From NCBI GenBank assembly GCA_032595675.1, contig JAVQMD010000003.1:1-64000 (forward strand): a stretch of 64,000 bases of DNA. Direction: 5' to 3'. Positions 44,912 through 53,716 of the stretch are shown here, piece after piece. The translations under genes were made by a program, and so were the position numbers. Every line of letters starts with the position of its first letter. Position 1 is the stretch's first letter. The notes beneath the pieces were generated by a model. It made no database searches, was not told the DNA's origin, and saw only the letters and a list, made by a program, of their open reading frames with translations. Origin of the DNA: Candidatus Electrothrix rattekaaiensis. GTDB taxonomy: Bacteria > Desulfobacterota > Desulfobulbia > Desulfobulbales > Desulfobulbaceae.

Positions 44912-46465
44912 CTACGCGGCAATCTCACTCCGCCACTCGGCTACCCCGCGCTTCCGGCTGTCGAAATTGCCCCCCACCAAGGTCATCGGTTTTCCTTTTA
45001 ATCGATATTTCTGATAATACTCCCGCATGATGATCTGGCGCAGGGCCTCATCCGCATTACCATCCAGCTTGAACTCAAAAATGAAGATAGCTTCTTTCAA
45101 CTCCACCACCGCATCAATCCGCCCTTTGTTGGTCTCCACCTCGGCCTCGACCCGTAATCCAAGCAGCAGGAAAATCAGGTAGAAAATGGTCTGATAGTAT
45201 TTTTCATACTTTAGATGAAGCTGGTAGTCGATATTGGCGAAGAAGATATCCAGGATCGTGAAGAATTCTTCTAATTCTCCAGCCTGCAAAGCATCGATCA
45301 ACTGCCAGAGATAGGACTCACCGAGTCCGTAATTCACCGAACTGAAGGCCCCCAGCAGATGCACAGAAAAGGCATCTTTGACCTCATAATTAGGATGCCC
45401 CAAGGTATATTTGCGGTTCTCCTGGTCATACTCCTTAATAGTCAGATAGCCGGTCTGGACAAGCAGCGGGATGACGGCCAAGTTTTCCAGCTCATAGGTG
45501 CTGAAGGCGGTTTCTCTGAGTTCAAGCTGTTCGAGCCGGGTGACATCGAAATTCTGTTCTTTGATGAGCTTGATCAAAAAAGAGGGGGTACCGGTTTCAA
45601 ACCAATAATTGGCAAAGCGTCGGTTATGAAAAAAATGCATGGTGGAAAAAGGATTATAAAGCGGCTCGGCGTTGTCGACAAAACGGAATCCGTCATACCA
45701 TCGGCGCATCTTATCCAGCAATGCATCCTCGGAAATATTTTTTTCTTCGGCAAATTTCGTCAGGTAGCCTTGAAAAGACTGTCTAATTTCATTTTTGGTC
45801 AATCCCAGTAATCCGGCAAAATCAGGGTGCATTGTCAGATCAAGCAGGCTGTTCATGGACGAAAAAACCCCGACCCGGGTGAACCTGCTGACACCCGTGA
45901 TAAAGACAAAACGGACATACTGGTCCATAGACTTGATGACCGTATAAAAGTCCTTGAGCAACCGCTGAATTTTTCGGGCTTCCGCTAAATTTTCCAAGTT
46001 GTCGATGAGCGGTTTATCATATTCGTCAATTAGAATAACGACCTGACGATCACGCCCCATCTGTCGGATGAGATTGTCGAAACGACTCTGCCCGTCAAAA
46101 CCCTTCAGGGTGATACCGTGATCTTCGGCAATTTCTTCCAGGAAATACTCCAGTACCCGCTCAAGTTCTGCCGCATTTTTGACAGCGTGGCGGCTGAAAT
46201 CAATCCGAATGACCGGGTGCTGCTGCCATTGATAGGCACTGTCATAGAGCCACAGCCCTTTGAACAGTTCTTTATTGCCCTGGAAAATCTCGTCCAGGGT
46301 GGAGATCAGCAGGCTCTTACCGAAACGGCGGGGTCTGGCGAGGAAATAGACGCCCTTGGGGTAGCGGACCAGTTCGTAGAGATATTGCGTCTTATCAATG
46401 TAGAGGTAGCCGCCGTTGATAAGATCGCAGAATGTCTGGATGCTGGTTGGTAGGGGTTTGAGCAT
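44912..46465 (-). CDS. DUF1703 protein: AAA-ATPase-like plus PD-(D/E)XK nuclease-like domain, second copy
   Basis: 517 residues. The family marks are LYIDKTQYL (21-29), the P-loop variant RPRRFGKS (44-51), Walker B VILIDEYDKPL (~145-155), and the C-terminal nuclease-like core with GRIDAVVELKEAIFIFEFKL. It is a diverged paralog of 3611-5305, closer to the short form common in Bacteroidetes. Function unknown; it borders the four-gene operon upstream. Confidence 0.88.
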   Translation of the reverse strand: MLKPLPTSIQTFCDLINGGYLYIDKTQYLYELVRYPKGVYFLARPRRFGKSLLISTLDEIFQGNKELFKGLWLYDSAYQWQQHPVIRIDFSRHAVKNAAELERVLEYFLEEIAEDHGITLKGFDGQSRFDNLIRQMGRDRQVVILIDEYDKPLIDNLENLAEARKIQRLLKDFYTVIKSMDQYVRFVFITGVSRFTRVGVFSSMNSLLDLTMHPDFAGLLGLTKNEIRQSFQGYLTKFAEEKNISEDALLDKMRRWYDGFRFVDNAEPLYNPFSTMHFFHNRRFANYWFETGTPSFLIKLIKEQNFDVTRLEQLELRETAFSTYELENLAVIPLLVQTGYLTIKEYDQENRKYTLGHPNYEVKDAFSVHLLGAFSSVNYGLGESYLWQLIDALQAGELEEFFTILDIFFANIDYQLHLKYEKYYQTIFYLIFLLLGLRVEAEVETNKGRIDAVVELKEAIFIFEFKLDGNADEALRQIIMREYYQKYRLKGKPMTLVGGNFDSRKRGVAEWRSEIAA

Positions 46466-46655
46466 TGTTTATTTTTTGGGTGTGGCTCTTTTAAAACAAC
46501 TACCATTGATTTTATTAGAAAAACTACCATGGTACCCGTAACTAACTAACTGACTTTTCGTGACCGTCGAAGCAAAAGATCCACACCCTTATTTTTTGGG
46601 AATTGTCGGTGTCTGCGTCTCTGTCGGAGAATAGTTACTGCGGAAGGAAAAATTA

Positions 46656-47126
46656 TCATTTGATCACTTTTGGAATTTTTTTCGTCCCGTTTTCAACGAA
46701 CTCGATAATTCGTTCGTCGAATGTAATTATTGGACATTCTAAAGTGATGGCTGAGGCTACAACAATTTTGTCGTGAAGATCATGTTTTGCAAGGCATCCG
46801 TCAACAGCAAGTAAATTTTCTAAAACCTCTTGATCTATTGCACGAATTTCAACATTTGGAGATTGCTTCAGCGGTGTAAACACTTCATAGAAAAACTTAC
46901 GCGAAAATTCTTCTGATCTAAGCCACTTTTCATATATCTCAATAAAAACGATGGACGGAACACTCAACAATACCTTGCTTTCTAAAGAGGAGACTGCTTC
47001 GTTAACAGTGTTTCTCGTTTTTTGAGATATTGAAGGTGCTCCATCGAACTTGGGTGCATCATTAAACACTTCCGCAAAAAAAGAGATAAGACCATTTGTA
47101 TCAATCACGTAACGTTTTTTTTCCAT
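46656..47126 (-). CDS. PIN-like nuclease, last gene of a four-gene operon
   Basis: 156 residues from the ATG at 47126 (MEKKRYVIDTNGLISFFAEV). Acidic residues expected for a PIN active site are visible: D in VIDTNG, E in IVFIEIYEKW, D in KHDLHDKIVVA and ITFDERI. It is longer than ordinary VapC toxins, with an insertion after the first strand (NDAPKFDGAPSISQKTRNTV). It overlaps the 126-residue gene by 26 bp, so it is translationally coupled. Proposed role: the RNA- or DNA-cleaving effector of the operon. The operon is AT-rich compared with its surroundings. Confidence 0.8.
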   Translation of the reverse strand: MEKKRYVIDTNGLISFFAEVFNDAPKFDGAPSISQKTRNTVNEAVSSLESKVLLSVPSIVFIEIYEKWLRSEEFSRKFFYEVFTPLKQSPNVEIRAIDQEVLENLLAVDGCLAKHDLHDKIVVASAITLECPIITFDERIIEFVENGTKKIPKVIK

Positions 47127-47481
47127 AGGAATGTTCCGACAATTTCCTTGCAACCGTTTGAAGTGACGTTTCTAAATCAATATCACCGGAATGTTCATAT
47201 TCCAGCATATAATTCACAAAATCTTCATCGCATTCTTGTATATCGATAAACATATTCTCCGGCATGGAAAAAAATTCAGGTATCATTGCCATCGTCAATG
47301 ACGATGAATCACGCCGTCTTTCAAGAATCCTCGCAAGGGAAAAAGTCATGCATAGAAACTTTTCTTGCCATTGAACTGCATTATCAAGAAGTGATTTAAG
47401 AATTACATCTTCAATAGCCTCATTTTTCAGTCGTAAATCCAAGAGCTTTTCTAATTCATTACTATTTACACAATAGTTCAT
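47101..47481 (-). CDS. Small helical protein of the four-gene operon, unknown function
   Basis: 126 residues, helical and acidic (LEKLLDLRLKNEAIEDVILK, LEYEHSGDIDLETSLQTVAR). No domain was recognised. It starts 2 bp after the ATPase stop, and its end overlaps the PIN gene by 26 bp. By position it may be an adaptor or an inhibitor (antitoxin) of the PIN protein. Confidence 0.7.
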   Translation of the reverse strand: MNYCVNSNELEKLLDLRLKNEAIEDVILKSLLDNAVQWQEKFLCMTFSLARILERRRDSSSLTMAMIPEFFSMPENMFIDIQECDEDFVNYMLEYEHSGDIDLETSLQTVARKLSEHSYGKKTLRD

Positions 47482-47483
47482 AT

Positions 47484-48875
47484 TTATCGTCCATCAGTTG
47501 CTTTTTGTATGAGGTCAGTTGCACTTGAGTCATCCAAAGATGGCTCTTCTCCAGGAACCACCCCTTCACGTTTTTCGATCTCAGTACGAACAAAATCATC
47601 ATCGATAACGTGTTTATTCTCTGTCAAAGCTTTTTCGATTAGTGCCGAACAAGTCCTCAGAATACTTGCTGCATTATATTCACTTACCTCAGCAATGATA
47701 TTTATTGCACTTGGCGTAAACGGAGTCAGATTATCGCTTGGAGCTGGATCACTTCTATACTCATCAAGATACTTTTTGATCAGCAGGCTAACATGTTCAC
47801 GGTTAAGTTTTTCAAAATGTATAAGGTGAGGAGATGTAATTTTTGGAGATAGCGGATAGCGCTGATCCAACCCTGAACTTGACCAAGCTTCCGAAATAAG
47901 TGCCGGAACACCGGCATGCAACACAAGAAACATATTAAAAAATCCATAGCGTGCGTTTTCATAAGAGCCATCTAGTAAAACAGATCGGAGCTCGGCAGCA
48001 AAATCCCGTCTTTGACGTCCACTTTGAAAGTCCGGTACTCTTTCAAAGTCGTCAACGAAAATGTATGCGCCATTAAAACCTGATGCCATAAGCATTTGGA
48101 CAAGATAGGAAAAAACAAAGTCAAGTTTTTCCCTTCCCTTTTTTAATTCTTGATAGGCAGTCAGAAAAGAATTTTCTGAAATGAATGGATGCAACAAAGT
48201 ATGTCGTGATGAAAGCAGTGGAAATGAATTGGGAATTTTTTGCAAAAAATCATTAGTCAAGATGACTTCCATTAATTTTCGTGATTCAATACCCAAGTCT
48301 CTCAACCATTTTTCTGAATTGAGAGATGATATCAGTTGTTGTTCATCATCTTCATCAATCTGAATCTCTGGATAAACTTCTGAAATCGCATCAAGCCTCA
48401 TGCTTGCAAGCGATGAGGCGATGATACCTGAAGAATAAATTGACTCAAAAATCAAGTCAACGAAGCTATCAAACGTTTTTGTTCGTCCACCGGATTCCGG
48501 TGCTGCATAAACCGCAAAACACTTGTTGAGTTCGCCTGAAATATCCAAACAGTATTCTTGATTAATCCGATTAATAAGGTTTACAAGAAATGCCGATTTA
48601 CCATTTCCTCTTCCTATATATGATGTATCCCAGATATACCCAAGACGAAGATGTGACGGATCTGTTTGAGATGATTTCAAAAACGCTTTTTCTATTTTAT
48701 CATATTCTTTGCTTCTGATATCAGCCTCATAAATCTTTCCATTTATTCGTCGGTCTGTTGAATCTTTATTAACAGGGCTTGTGGGAAATGGGTTCTCTGT
48801 CAAAGTAAACCGCTGATATTTGGCTTCCAAGTCAACAGGTTGTTGTTGCTTTGGTTTTCGATGCAACTTGCTCAT
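47484..48875 (-). CDS. P-loop ATPase of the four-gene operon
   Basis: 463 residues. The N-terminal segment TENPFPTSPVNK is followed by LGYIWDTSYIGRGNGKSAFL. GRGNGKS (88-94) serves as an unusual Walker A: the first Gly of the canonical G-x4-GK(S/T) is shifted. Walker B is YIFVDDFE (271-278). The rest resembles Orc/Cdc6-like or BrxC-like AAA+ ATPases (helical lid, PSAINIIAEVSEYNAASILR). No nuclease or membrane segment. Its start overlaps the stop of the upstream gene by 1 bp (TAATG). Likely role: ATP-driven sensor or switch that controls the PIN effector. This is inference from domain order. Confidence 0.78.
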   Translation of the reverse strand: MSKLHRKPKQQQPVDLEAKYQRFTLTENPFPTSPVNKDSTDRRINGKIYEADIRSKEYDKIEKAFLKSSQTDPSHLRLGYIWDTSYIGRGNGKSAFLVNLINRINQEYCLDISGELNKCFAVYAAPESGGRTKTFDSFVDLIFESIYSSGIIASSLASMRLDAISEVYPEIQIDEDDEQQLISSLNSEKWLRDLGIESRKLMEVILTNDFLQKIPNSFPLLSSRHTLLHPFISENSFLTAYQELKKGREKLDFVFSYLVQMLMASGFNGAYIFVDDFERVPDFQSGRQRRDFAAELRSVLLDGSYENARYGFFNMFLVLHAGVPALISEAWSSSGLDQRYPLSPKITSPHLIHFEKLNREHVSLLIKKYLDEYRSDPAPSDNLTPFTPSAINIIAEVSEYNAASILRTCSALIEKALTENKHVIDDDFVRTEIEKREGVVPGEEPSLDDSSATDLIQKATDGR

Positions 48876-50176
48876 TATTCGGGTCCTCCTTTGGTGACAT
48901 CAATTGCAATAATATTTCTATAACTGCCATCCACCATGACAGGCTCGCGTTTCATATACATCGCACTGGTTTCTTCCGGTAGTTTATCTACCTCAAGAGA
49001 GATGCGAATTTTGAGTTGTCCCGAAAGGTTTAGGCGATATATTTCATTCAGTGTTTCTTCAAAAGTATGCATGGATATTTTTAATCTTAAGCACACAATT
49101 TCCCGCAATGATACCAGGTTGATAAAGTTATATCGCACTTGACGTTTCAAGTCAAAATAACCTTTAACAAGAGTATCAATGAATTTGTTTTTGTATGTAC
49201 TTTCTTCTTCATCTTCAAATGTCGGTTTATGAACAAAAAGACATTTACCATCTGAATAACGGAATATCTCCGAGAAGTCATCAGAATAAACATTCTCAAG
49301 AACCACAGATGTTGGGTAGACCAGCTTTCCGTTGATAAATGGGTATGATTCCGTTGCCTGAATAACACCTATCTGTTTTGCCCGATATCCCCACAAATCA
49401 AAGGAAGTCATAGAATATGGACACTTATAGAGTTTTTGGAGAAAATACGTTATCCAGAAATCACGAATACGTTTTGTTATCTTATTATAGTCTTTAGGAT
49501 CAAATCTTCCTGTTTGATTTTTAGGCAAGAGACCATCGTTAGTAATTTTTTCCAAAATCACCTGATTTTCAGAGTTCAAATTCAGTTTGCGTTTTAAGTA
49601 TCGTTCAATGTCTCCCTGAAGTTTTTTCACAAGAGATTCAGTATAGCGAATCATATCTTTTGTTGTTTGTATATTTCTCCTGTTAAAATGCAATTCCAGC
49701 GGGGAATAATGAGGAAACACCAAAACCCCCGAACCTTTTGGATTTGCTTCGTATAGAAACTCAACGAGTGTTCGAAATGCGTTATGTGCTTTTTCCATCA
49801 ATCTGAAGATAGACATATTGAATGCGCGAATCCCTTCTGTACGATACTGAAGCAAAAGACTTTTGCCCACTTTTGTCAGATGAATTGTGTGATCCTCATT
49901 CACAACAAGAAGGCCATATTCTTCACACTCATCCATAACTTTATTAAAAGTATATCGATAACGCCGTTGCTGATACATAGTAGGACTCTCAACATCTTCC
50001 AGTTTCTTGTATTTTGATTCACCAAGTCTGTATTCTTGCTTAAGAATTTTGAATGCATTAAACACTTCATCCTCAATAGTATTCTTTTCAACGCTACTAA
50101 GAAAAATGAAAAAATAGTCCAGAAAATAAAATTTTCTGGATGGCAAGGAAGATGTTTTTATAGATGATTTAGTCAT
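48875..50176 (-). CDS. Winged-helix-like protein, first gene of the four-gene operon
   Basis: 433 residues without membrane segments. Residues ~60-110 look like a winged helix (FNKVMDECEEYGLLVVNEDH, IHLTKVGKSLLL). A second possible wHTH is near the C-terminus (SLREIVCLRLKISMHTFEET, LNEIYRLNLSGQLKI). The middle is helical. It could bind DNA or recruit the ATPase. No family was recognised. The ~195 bp upstream should hold the operon promoter; none was identified with confidence. Confidence 0.72.
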   Translation of the reverse strand: MTKSSIKTSSLPSRKFYFLDYFFIFLSSVEKNTIEDEVFNAFKILKQEYRLGESKYKKLEDVESPTMYQQRRYRYTFNKVMDECEEYGLLVVNEDHTIHLTKVGKSLLLQYRTEGIRAFNMSIFRLMEKAHNAFRTLVEFLYEANPKGSGVLVFPHYSPLELHFNRRNIQTTKDMIRYTESLVKKLQGDIERYLKRKLNLNSENQVILEKITNDGLLPKNQTGRFDPKDYNKITKRIRDFWITYFLQKLYKCPYSMTSFDLWGYRAKQIGVIQATESYPFINGKLVYPTSVVLENVYSDDFSEIFRYSDGKCLFVHKPTFEDEEESTYKNKFIDTLVKGYFDLKRQVRYNFINLVSLREIVCLRLKISMHTFEETLNEIYRLNLSGQLKIRISLEVDKLPEETSAMYMKREPVMVDGSYRNIIAIDVTKGGPE

Positions 50177-50372
50177 ATTTTTTTCACCTATCGGCTGTTC
50201 AAAACTATTTGAGTGAGAACCTGTCAGTCATTCCAGGAAAATTGTTCCAATATAATAAATATTAGTAAATTAAAATCGTTAGATTGCTATCGTCGTTTTG
50301 CTTCAGCTTGGATCTTTACAAAAAACCGTCCGCCTCCGGCACTACCCAAATGGTCCGAAGCGGAACTCTATT

Positions 50373-50906
50373 TCACACCCGCCAAACCCGCTCAAACTCA
50401 AGCCTAACAGCACAATTCCTTACCATGAAATCAAAAAATTCCGTTTGATCGTCCCCAACCTTGCAGTACCGCCCACCAGTTAATTGATAAATGAGGATCT
50501 TCCTCTCCTGAGGATAAACCAGGATATAGATTTTAACCCCTTTCGCTTGATACAGCTCAAGTTTTATCTGCTCATCCCGTTTAACCGTGGACGGAGAAAC
50601 AACCTCAATAATCAGCTCAGGAGTCTGAACAAGCTTTTCCCCTTCAACCTCACAGACCACCACAATATCCGGTCGAACGATGATGTCATCGGCACAATGC
50701 CAGTCCACCTCGCTGAGCACCTCGCATAAAGAGCAGTCTTGCAACTGTGCATCCAGCAGCACAAGGAGTCGCTTTGCCACGCGCTGGTGCGAGATAGAAG
50801 GGGACGGCGACATGGCATACGGCGCACCGTAGATCAGTTCCCAATCACCCTCCCACCGGGCATAATCATCCGCTGTATAATGCTCCAAATAGGCTGTATT
50901 CGGCAT
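50373..50906 (-). CDS. Uma2-family (DUF820) PD-(D/E)XK nuclease-like protein
   Basis: 177 residues. The hallmark order is visible: YARWEGDWELIYGAPYAMSP, HQRVAKRL, VRPDIVVVCE with the active-site Asp, PELIIEVVSPST with the active-site Glu, then KLELYQAKGVKIYILVYPQE. These proteins are abundant in cyanobacteria and other genomes rich in repeats. They are thought to be restriction-like endonucleases of mobile or selfish nature, with unknown targets. A single gene. Confidence 0.88.
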   Translation of the reverse strand: MPNTAYLEHYTADDYARWEGDWELIYGAPYAMSPSPSISHQRVAKRLLVLLDAQLQDCSLCEVLSEVDWHCADDIIVRPDIVVVCEVEGEKLVQTPELIIEVVSPSTVKRDEQIKLELYQAKGVKIYILVYPQERKILIYQLTGGRYCKVGDDQTEFFDFMVRNCAVRLEFERVWRV

Positions 50907-51028
50907 AGTGCTCTCCTATCGATAAAACATCAGTTAAACTACTTGCAGGTTGTGAAAAAGAGGTGTATTTATGTAAAGGAATCGGAACCCTACAATAACC
51001 ACAGAATCACTTATCAGGCACCAGTCCT

Positions 51029-51307
51029 ATGCCATCAAAATCACATACGTGTCCAGAAATCCGAGCCTCCCTTGTTTCCTTTGATATTGTGCCCCGCCAC
51101 GAAAAGGGGTTGCTCCATATGGTACGAGACGATCTTTCGCACATGGAGAATGTCACAGAGCAGCAACATGCGTTAGAACAATGTAACGTCTACCGTGCCT
51201 GGCGTTCGGAAACGCAGATCAAGATCGAGTTTCTTGATATGAATAGACCTCTGGGAAGCCGTATTCTTTTTCGCATGGTCTATGAGCTTGCATCTCCGCT
51301 TATCTGA
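51029..51307 (+). CDS. Small protein, unknown function; intact form of a duplicated fragment
   Basis: 92 codons (from EIRASLVSFDIVPRHEKGLL to FRMVYELASPLI). No ribosome binding site stands out, and the start could be elsewhere. A partly deleted copy at 41886-41990 shows that the sequence has been duplicated in the genome. It converges with the ATPase-nuclease gene at 51319. Confidence 0.45.
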   Translation: MPSKSHTCPEIRASLVSFDIVPRHEKGLLHMVRDDLSHMENVTEQQHALEQCNVYRAWRSETQIKIEFLDMNRPLGSRILFRMVYELASPLI

Positions 51308-51318
51308 GATAAACGCTG

Positions 51319-53160
51319 CTACTCCCTATCATTCTCCGCAAACAAAGGAATAGAGTAATTGCCGCCAAAGGCCTTAAAGATATTATTGATGCCGTCATGA
51401 TCTGATGCATACATATCCTCCCGGCTGTGAACAAGCTCCCTGACCTCCTCAGTAAAGCTGCCTGTGGAGATCAGCCAGAAACGGATTCCCGGAACTGGTA
51501 GGCCCTCTTCATCCTGTTGCTGCCTGAAGACCTCTGCCGCTGCCTCTAACTTTTCTACTTGGGCAATCCCCATAGGCTTGCGAGTATACTTACATTCGCA
51601 GAGCCACACCCGATCCTCTGCCGCCTCTTTGCCCAGCACGTCAATCTGATAGCATGGCCTTGCCGATGCCTTGACAGTCTGGGGTCTGACGTACTGAAAC
51701 AGCGGCACTTCTACTTTTTCTTCCTTACCTAATCCGGTGGAGAACCAGGCAGCAGGCAACTGTTCATGATTGAACTTGAGCATGGAGACCTCAACCACCA
51801 TTTCCAGGAATTTTCCCTTCATAGTGTTGATCAACCCTTGCTGGCTCAGATCGACCTCGTCCACTCCTTCCAGATCCTGCTCATAGACAAATTTGATAAA
51901 TCGCATCAAACAGATATCGTTAAAGGAGTAGAACTTCTCTGCGCTCCGGTAGACCAAATCTGCTGCATAGAGCTTTTCGATCTTCTTTGCCACCGCCTTT
52001 TTTGCCACTCCCAGCTTGTCCGCAATGGCCTTAGTATCCACCGGCTGATTATTATAGCGGGTAAAGTAGTAGATGATCTTTTTGCCCAGTTCTGTGTCAT
52101 CATCCTGATTGATCAGTTCCCGGTTGTTGTCAAAATGGGTTCGCCAGAAACCGTAGATCTTGCCGTTTTCAATCTCGTAGCGGATGACTCGATTTATCTC
52201 TTCCTCGCTCTTAAAACTTTTTCCCAAACACTTGGAAGTGGCCAGACTGTAGAGGTAATACGGGTGTCCGCCGACCTGGGTACTGGCATACAGGGCCAGT
52301 TTTGGGGTGACTGTCTGTTCCGGCGACGCATAATATTTCAAAGCGGTGTGCAGAAGTGCAGCCCCGTCCGGTACTGACAGTGGTTTCATATACATATAAT
52401 CAAACCGTCCGCCCAGGGGCCCACCCATGACCGTCTTGAAAACCATCGTCACAGCAGAACCAGCCACCAACATAGGAGCCTTGCGGCTCTGGGCCTGCCG
52501 ATCATAGGTATTGGCAAGCCGGATGGCACCGTAGCCGTCCGAACGGTCTTTGGAGTCCATCAGCTCCTTGGGCATATTGTAGACAGAAAGCTGCATGTCT
52601 TGAAATTCATCAATGATCACAGCCACCCTGATGCCAGAATGGGAACCGAGCCGCTCAGGAACTCGGATAAAGGCATCCCAGTGGATCAGAGCATCTTCTT
52701 CGTCGTGGGTGGTATAGCGTTCCAGAAACTGCTCTATATATTCCAAGGCCATTTGACCGGCTTTATGCGCTATCGAGAGAGAAGCAAGTTTTTCCAGAGA
52801 CATAGAGTTATTGCCAAACAAAATCGCATCCTGTTCGCAGTAGGCGAGATACTGGCGGAAAAAGGTGGTCGCGTATTCCAAGAGGAATTCCCTGAGGGTC
52901 CGCTTTTCTCGTGTCATTTTAAAGTAAAACGGGGCCACCTTATACTCGGGCTTGAAAAAAACCGTGTTGACCAGTCGGTCCAGAAAGACCGTCTTGCCGA
53001 TTCTTCGGGGCGCGATCAGGGCGGTGCTCGGGGCGGCCATACGCTGAATTGCGGCTATCCATTGCTCCAGCTCGCGCAACAGTTCCACCCGGTCAGTGAA
53101 TTCGTCCTCTTGGACCATTTCCTCGACCGGCCATATTTTTATATTCGACATATTATCCAT
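51319..53160 (-). CDS. ATPase-winged helix-PD-(D/E)XK fusion, archaeal-ATPase-like
   Basis: 613 residues. Walker A is APRRIGKT (50-57), Walker B VAVIIDEFQDM (~177), followed by MLVAGSAVTM. A winged helix lies around 380-430 (TKAIADKLGVAKKAVAKKIE). A C-terminal nuclease-like domain has YQIDVLG and WLCECKYTRKPMG, the D...ExK pattern. It belongs with the DUF234/archaeal-ATPase group of large, often multicopy genes of suspected selfish or defence nature. A paralog fills the end of the window (62984-64000). Its leader contains the relic of a toxin-antitoxin pair (53163-53275). Confidence 0.85.
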   Translation of the reverse strand: MDNMSNIKIWPVEEMVQEDEFTDRVELLRELEQWIAAIQRMAAPSTALIAPRRIGKTVFLDRLVNTVFFKPEYKVAPFYFKMTREKRTLREFLLEYATTFFRQYLAYCEQDAILFGNNSMSLEKLASLSIAHKAGQMALEYIEQFLERYTTHDEEDALIHWDAFIRVPERLGSHSGIRVAVIIDEFQDMQLSVYNMPKELMDSKDRSDGYGAIRLANTYDRQAQSRKAPMLVAGSAVTMVFKTVMGGPLGGRFDYMYMKPLSVPDGAALLHTALKYYASPEQTVTPKLALYASTQVGGHPYYLYSLATSKCLGKSFKSEEEINRVIRYEIENGKIYGFWRTHFDNNRELINQDDDTELGKKIIYYFTRYNNQPVDTKAIADKLGVAKKAVAKKIEKLYAADLVYRSAEKFYSFNDICLMRFIKFVYEQDLEGVDEVDLSQQGLINTMKGKFLEMVVEVSMLKFNHEQLPAAWFSTGLGKEEKVEVPLFQYVRPQTVKASARPCYQIDVLGKEAAEDRVWLCECKYTRKPMGIAQVEKLEAAAEVFRQQQDEEGLPVPGIRFWLISTGSFTEEVRELVHSREDMYASDHDGINNIFKAFGGNYSIPLFAENDRE

Positions 53161-53162
53161 TT

Positions 53163-53275
53163 TGAAAGCTTAGGCAACAGGCCAAGATTGCCGGTGAGAC
53201 GAGAGGGTGATGAACGCTGTGGTGTTGAAAAAGAAAACCATAGCAGTATTGTTTTCCGACGGAAATCATCCGCCT
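53163..53275 (-). pseudogene. Relic of a UPF0175 antitoxin end and DUF3368 toxin start
   Basis: Read on the minus strand it parallels the intact junction at 54143-54230: DDFRRKTILL (intact DDFRRETTLL) without its stop, then MVFFFNTTAFITLSS (intact MIVFSNTTPFIALSS), then decay and a stop just before the 613-residue gene. The DNA match continues over CCTGTTGCC and AAGC. It now forms the leader of the ATPase gene. Confidence 0.65.
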
Positions 53276-53617
53276 TCAGGCAGCCTTGAGCATAAAATCC
53301 ACATGCACGGCATCAAAGGGAAACTCAATCTGATCATTGTTGTGTTTCTGGAGAATGCCCGCCTGTAACAACGCATCCACATCATTCTGCACGGCCCGAA
53401 TGTCCTTTTCCACCCTTTTTGCCGCTTCCCGTACCGTTATTGCTCCGGCACGGGTCATCATTTTGAGCAAATCCCATCGCTCGGCAGTCAGCAGAGTAAA
53501 GAGGAGGGCTGGAGACTCGAAGGTCAGCAGGTTTCCTTGCGATTCGCCCGCAAATGCCTGAAGGAAGCGTCGGTTCGTCTCTTCGCGGGAAGAGACTGCC
53601 AAAGTAAGAATACGCAT
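53276..53617 (-). CDS. TumA-like antitoxin (HVO_A0114-type winged helix)
   Basis: 113 residues from the ATG at 53617; an earlier in-frame start adds five codons only. The C-terminal half is a winged helix (TAERWDLLKMMTRAGAITVR, EAAKRVEKDIRAVQNDVDAL) typical of antitoxins paired with DUF6516/TumE toxins. It follows the truncated toxin gene by 2 bp. Without toxin it may only repress its own promoter. Confidence 0.7.
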   Translation of the reverse strand: MRILTLAVSSREETNRRFLQAFAGESQGNLLTFESPALLFTLLTAERWDLLKMMTRAGAITVREAAKRVEKDIRAVQNDVDALLQAGILQKHNNDQIEFPFDAVHVDFMLKAA

Positions 53618-53619
53618 AA

Positions 53620-53700
53620 TTAACCCTCCCAATTGTCCACATCATTCCAGAAATCATCAAGCAGCCCTTGCGGCGAGGTAAAAGTATCTTTAGATCCCAT
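53620..53700 (-). pseudogene. TumE-like (DUF6516) toxin reduced to 26 codons
   Basis: A good start (GGAG, then ATG at 53700) leads into MGSKDT and directly into the C-terminal end FTSPQGLLDDFWNDVDNWEG, with a stop 2 bp before the antitoxin ATG. DUF6516 toxins are ~100-110 residues and end in this way, so about 80 internal codons are missing in frame. Identification rests on the tail and on the adjoining antitoxin. Confidence 0.6.
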
Positions 53701-53716
53701 GAACTTACTCCAAGCT

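Noticed and set aside
46656-50176. Identity of the four-gene operon with BREX, Dpd or Dnd systems
   Set aside because: The ATPase recalls BrxC or DpdH-like P-loop proteins, but no methyltransferase, helicase, DpdA or Dnd genes are present nearby.
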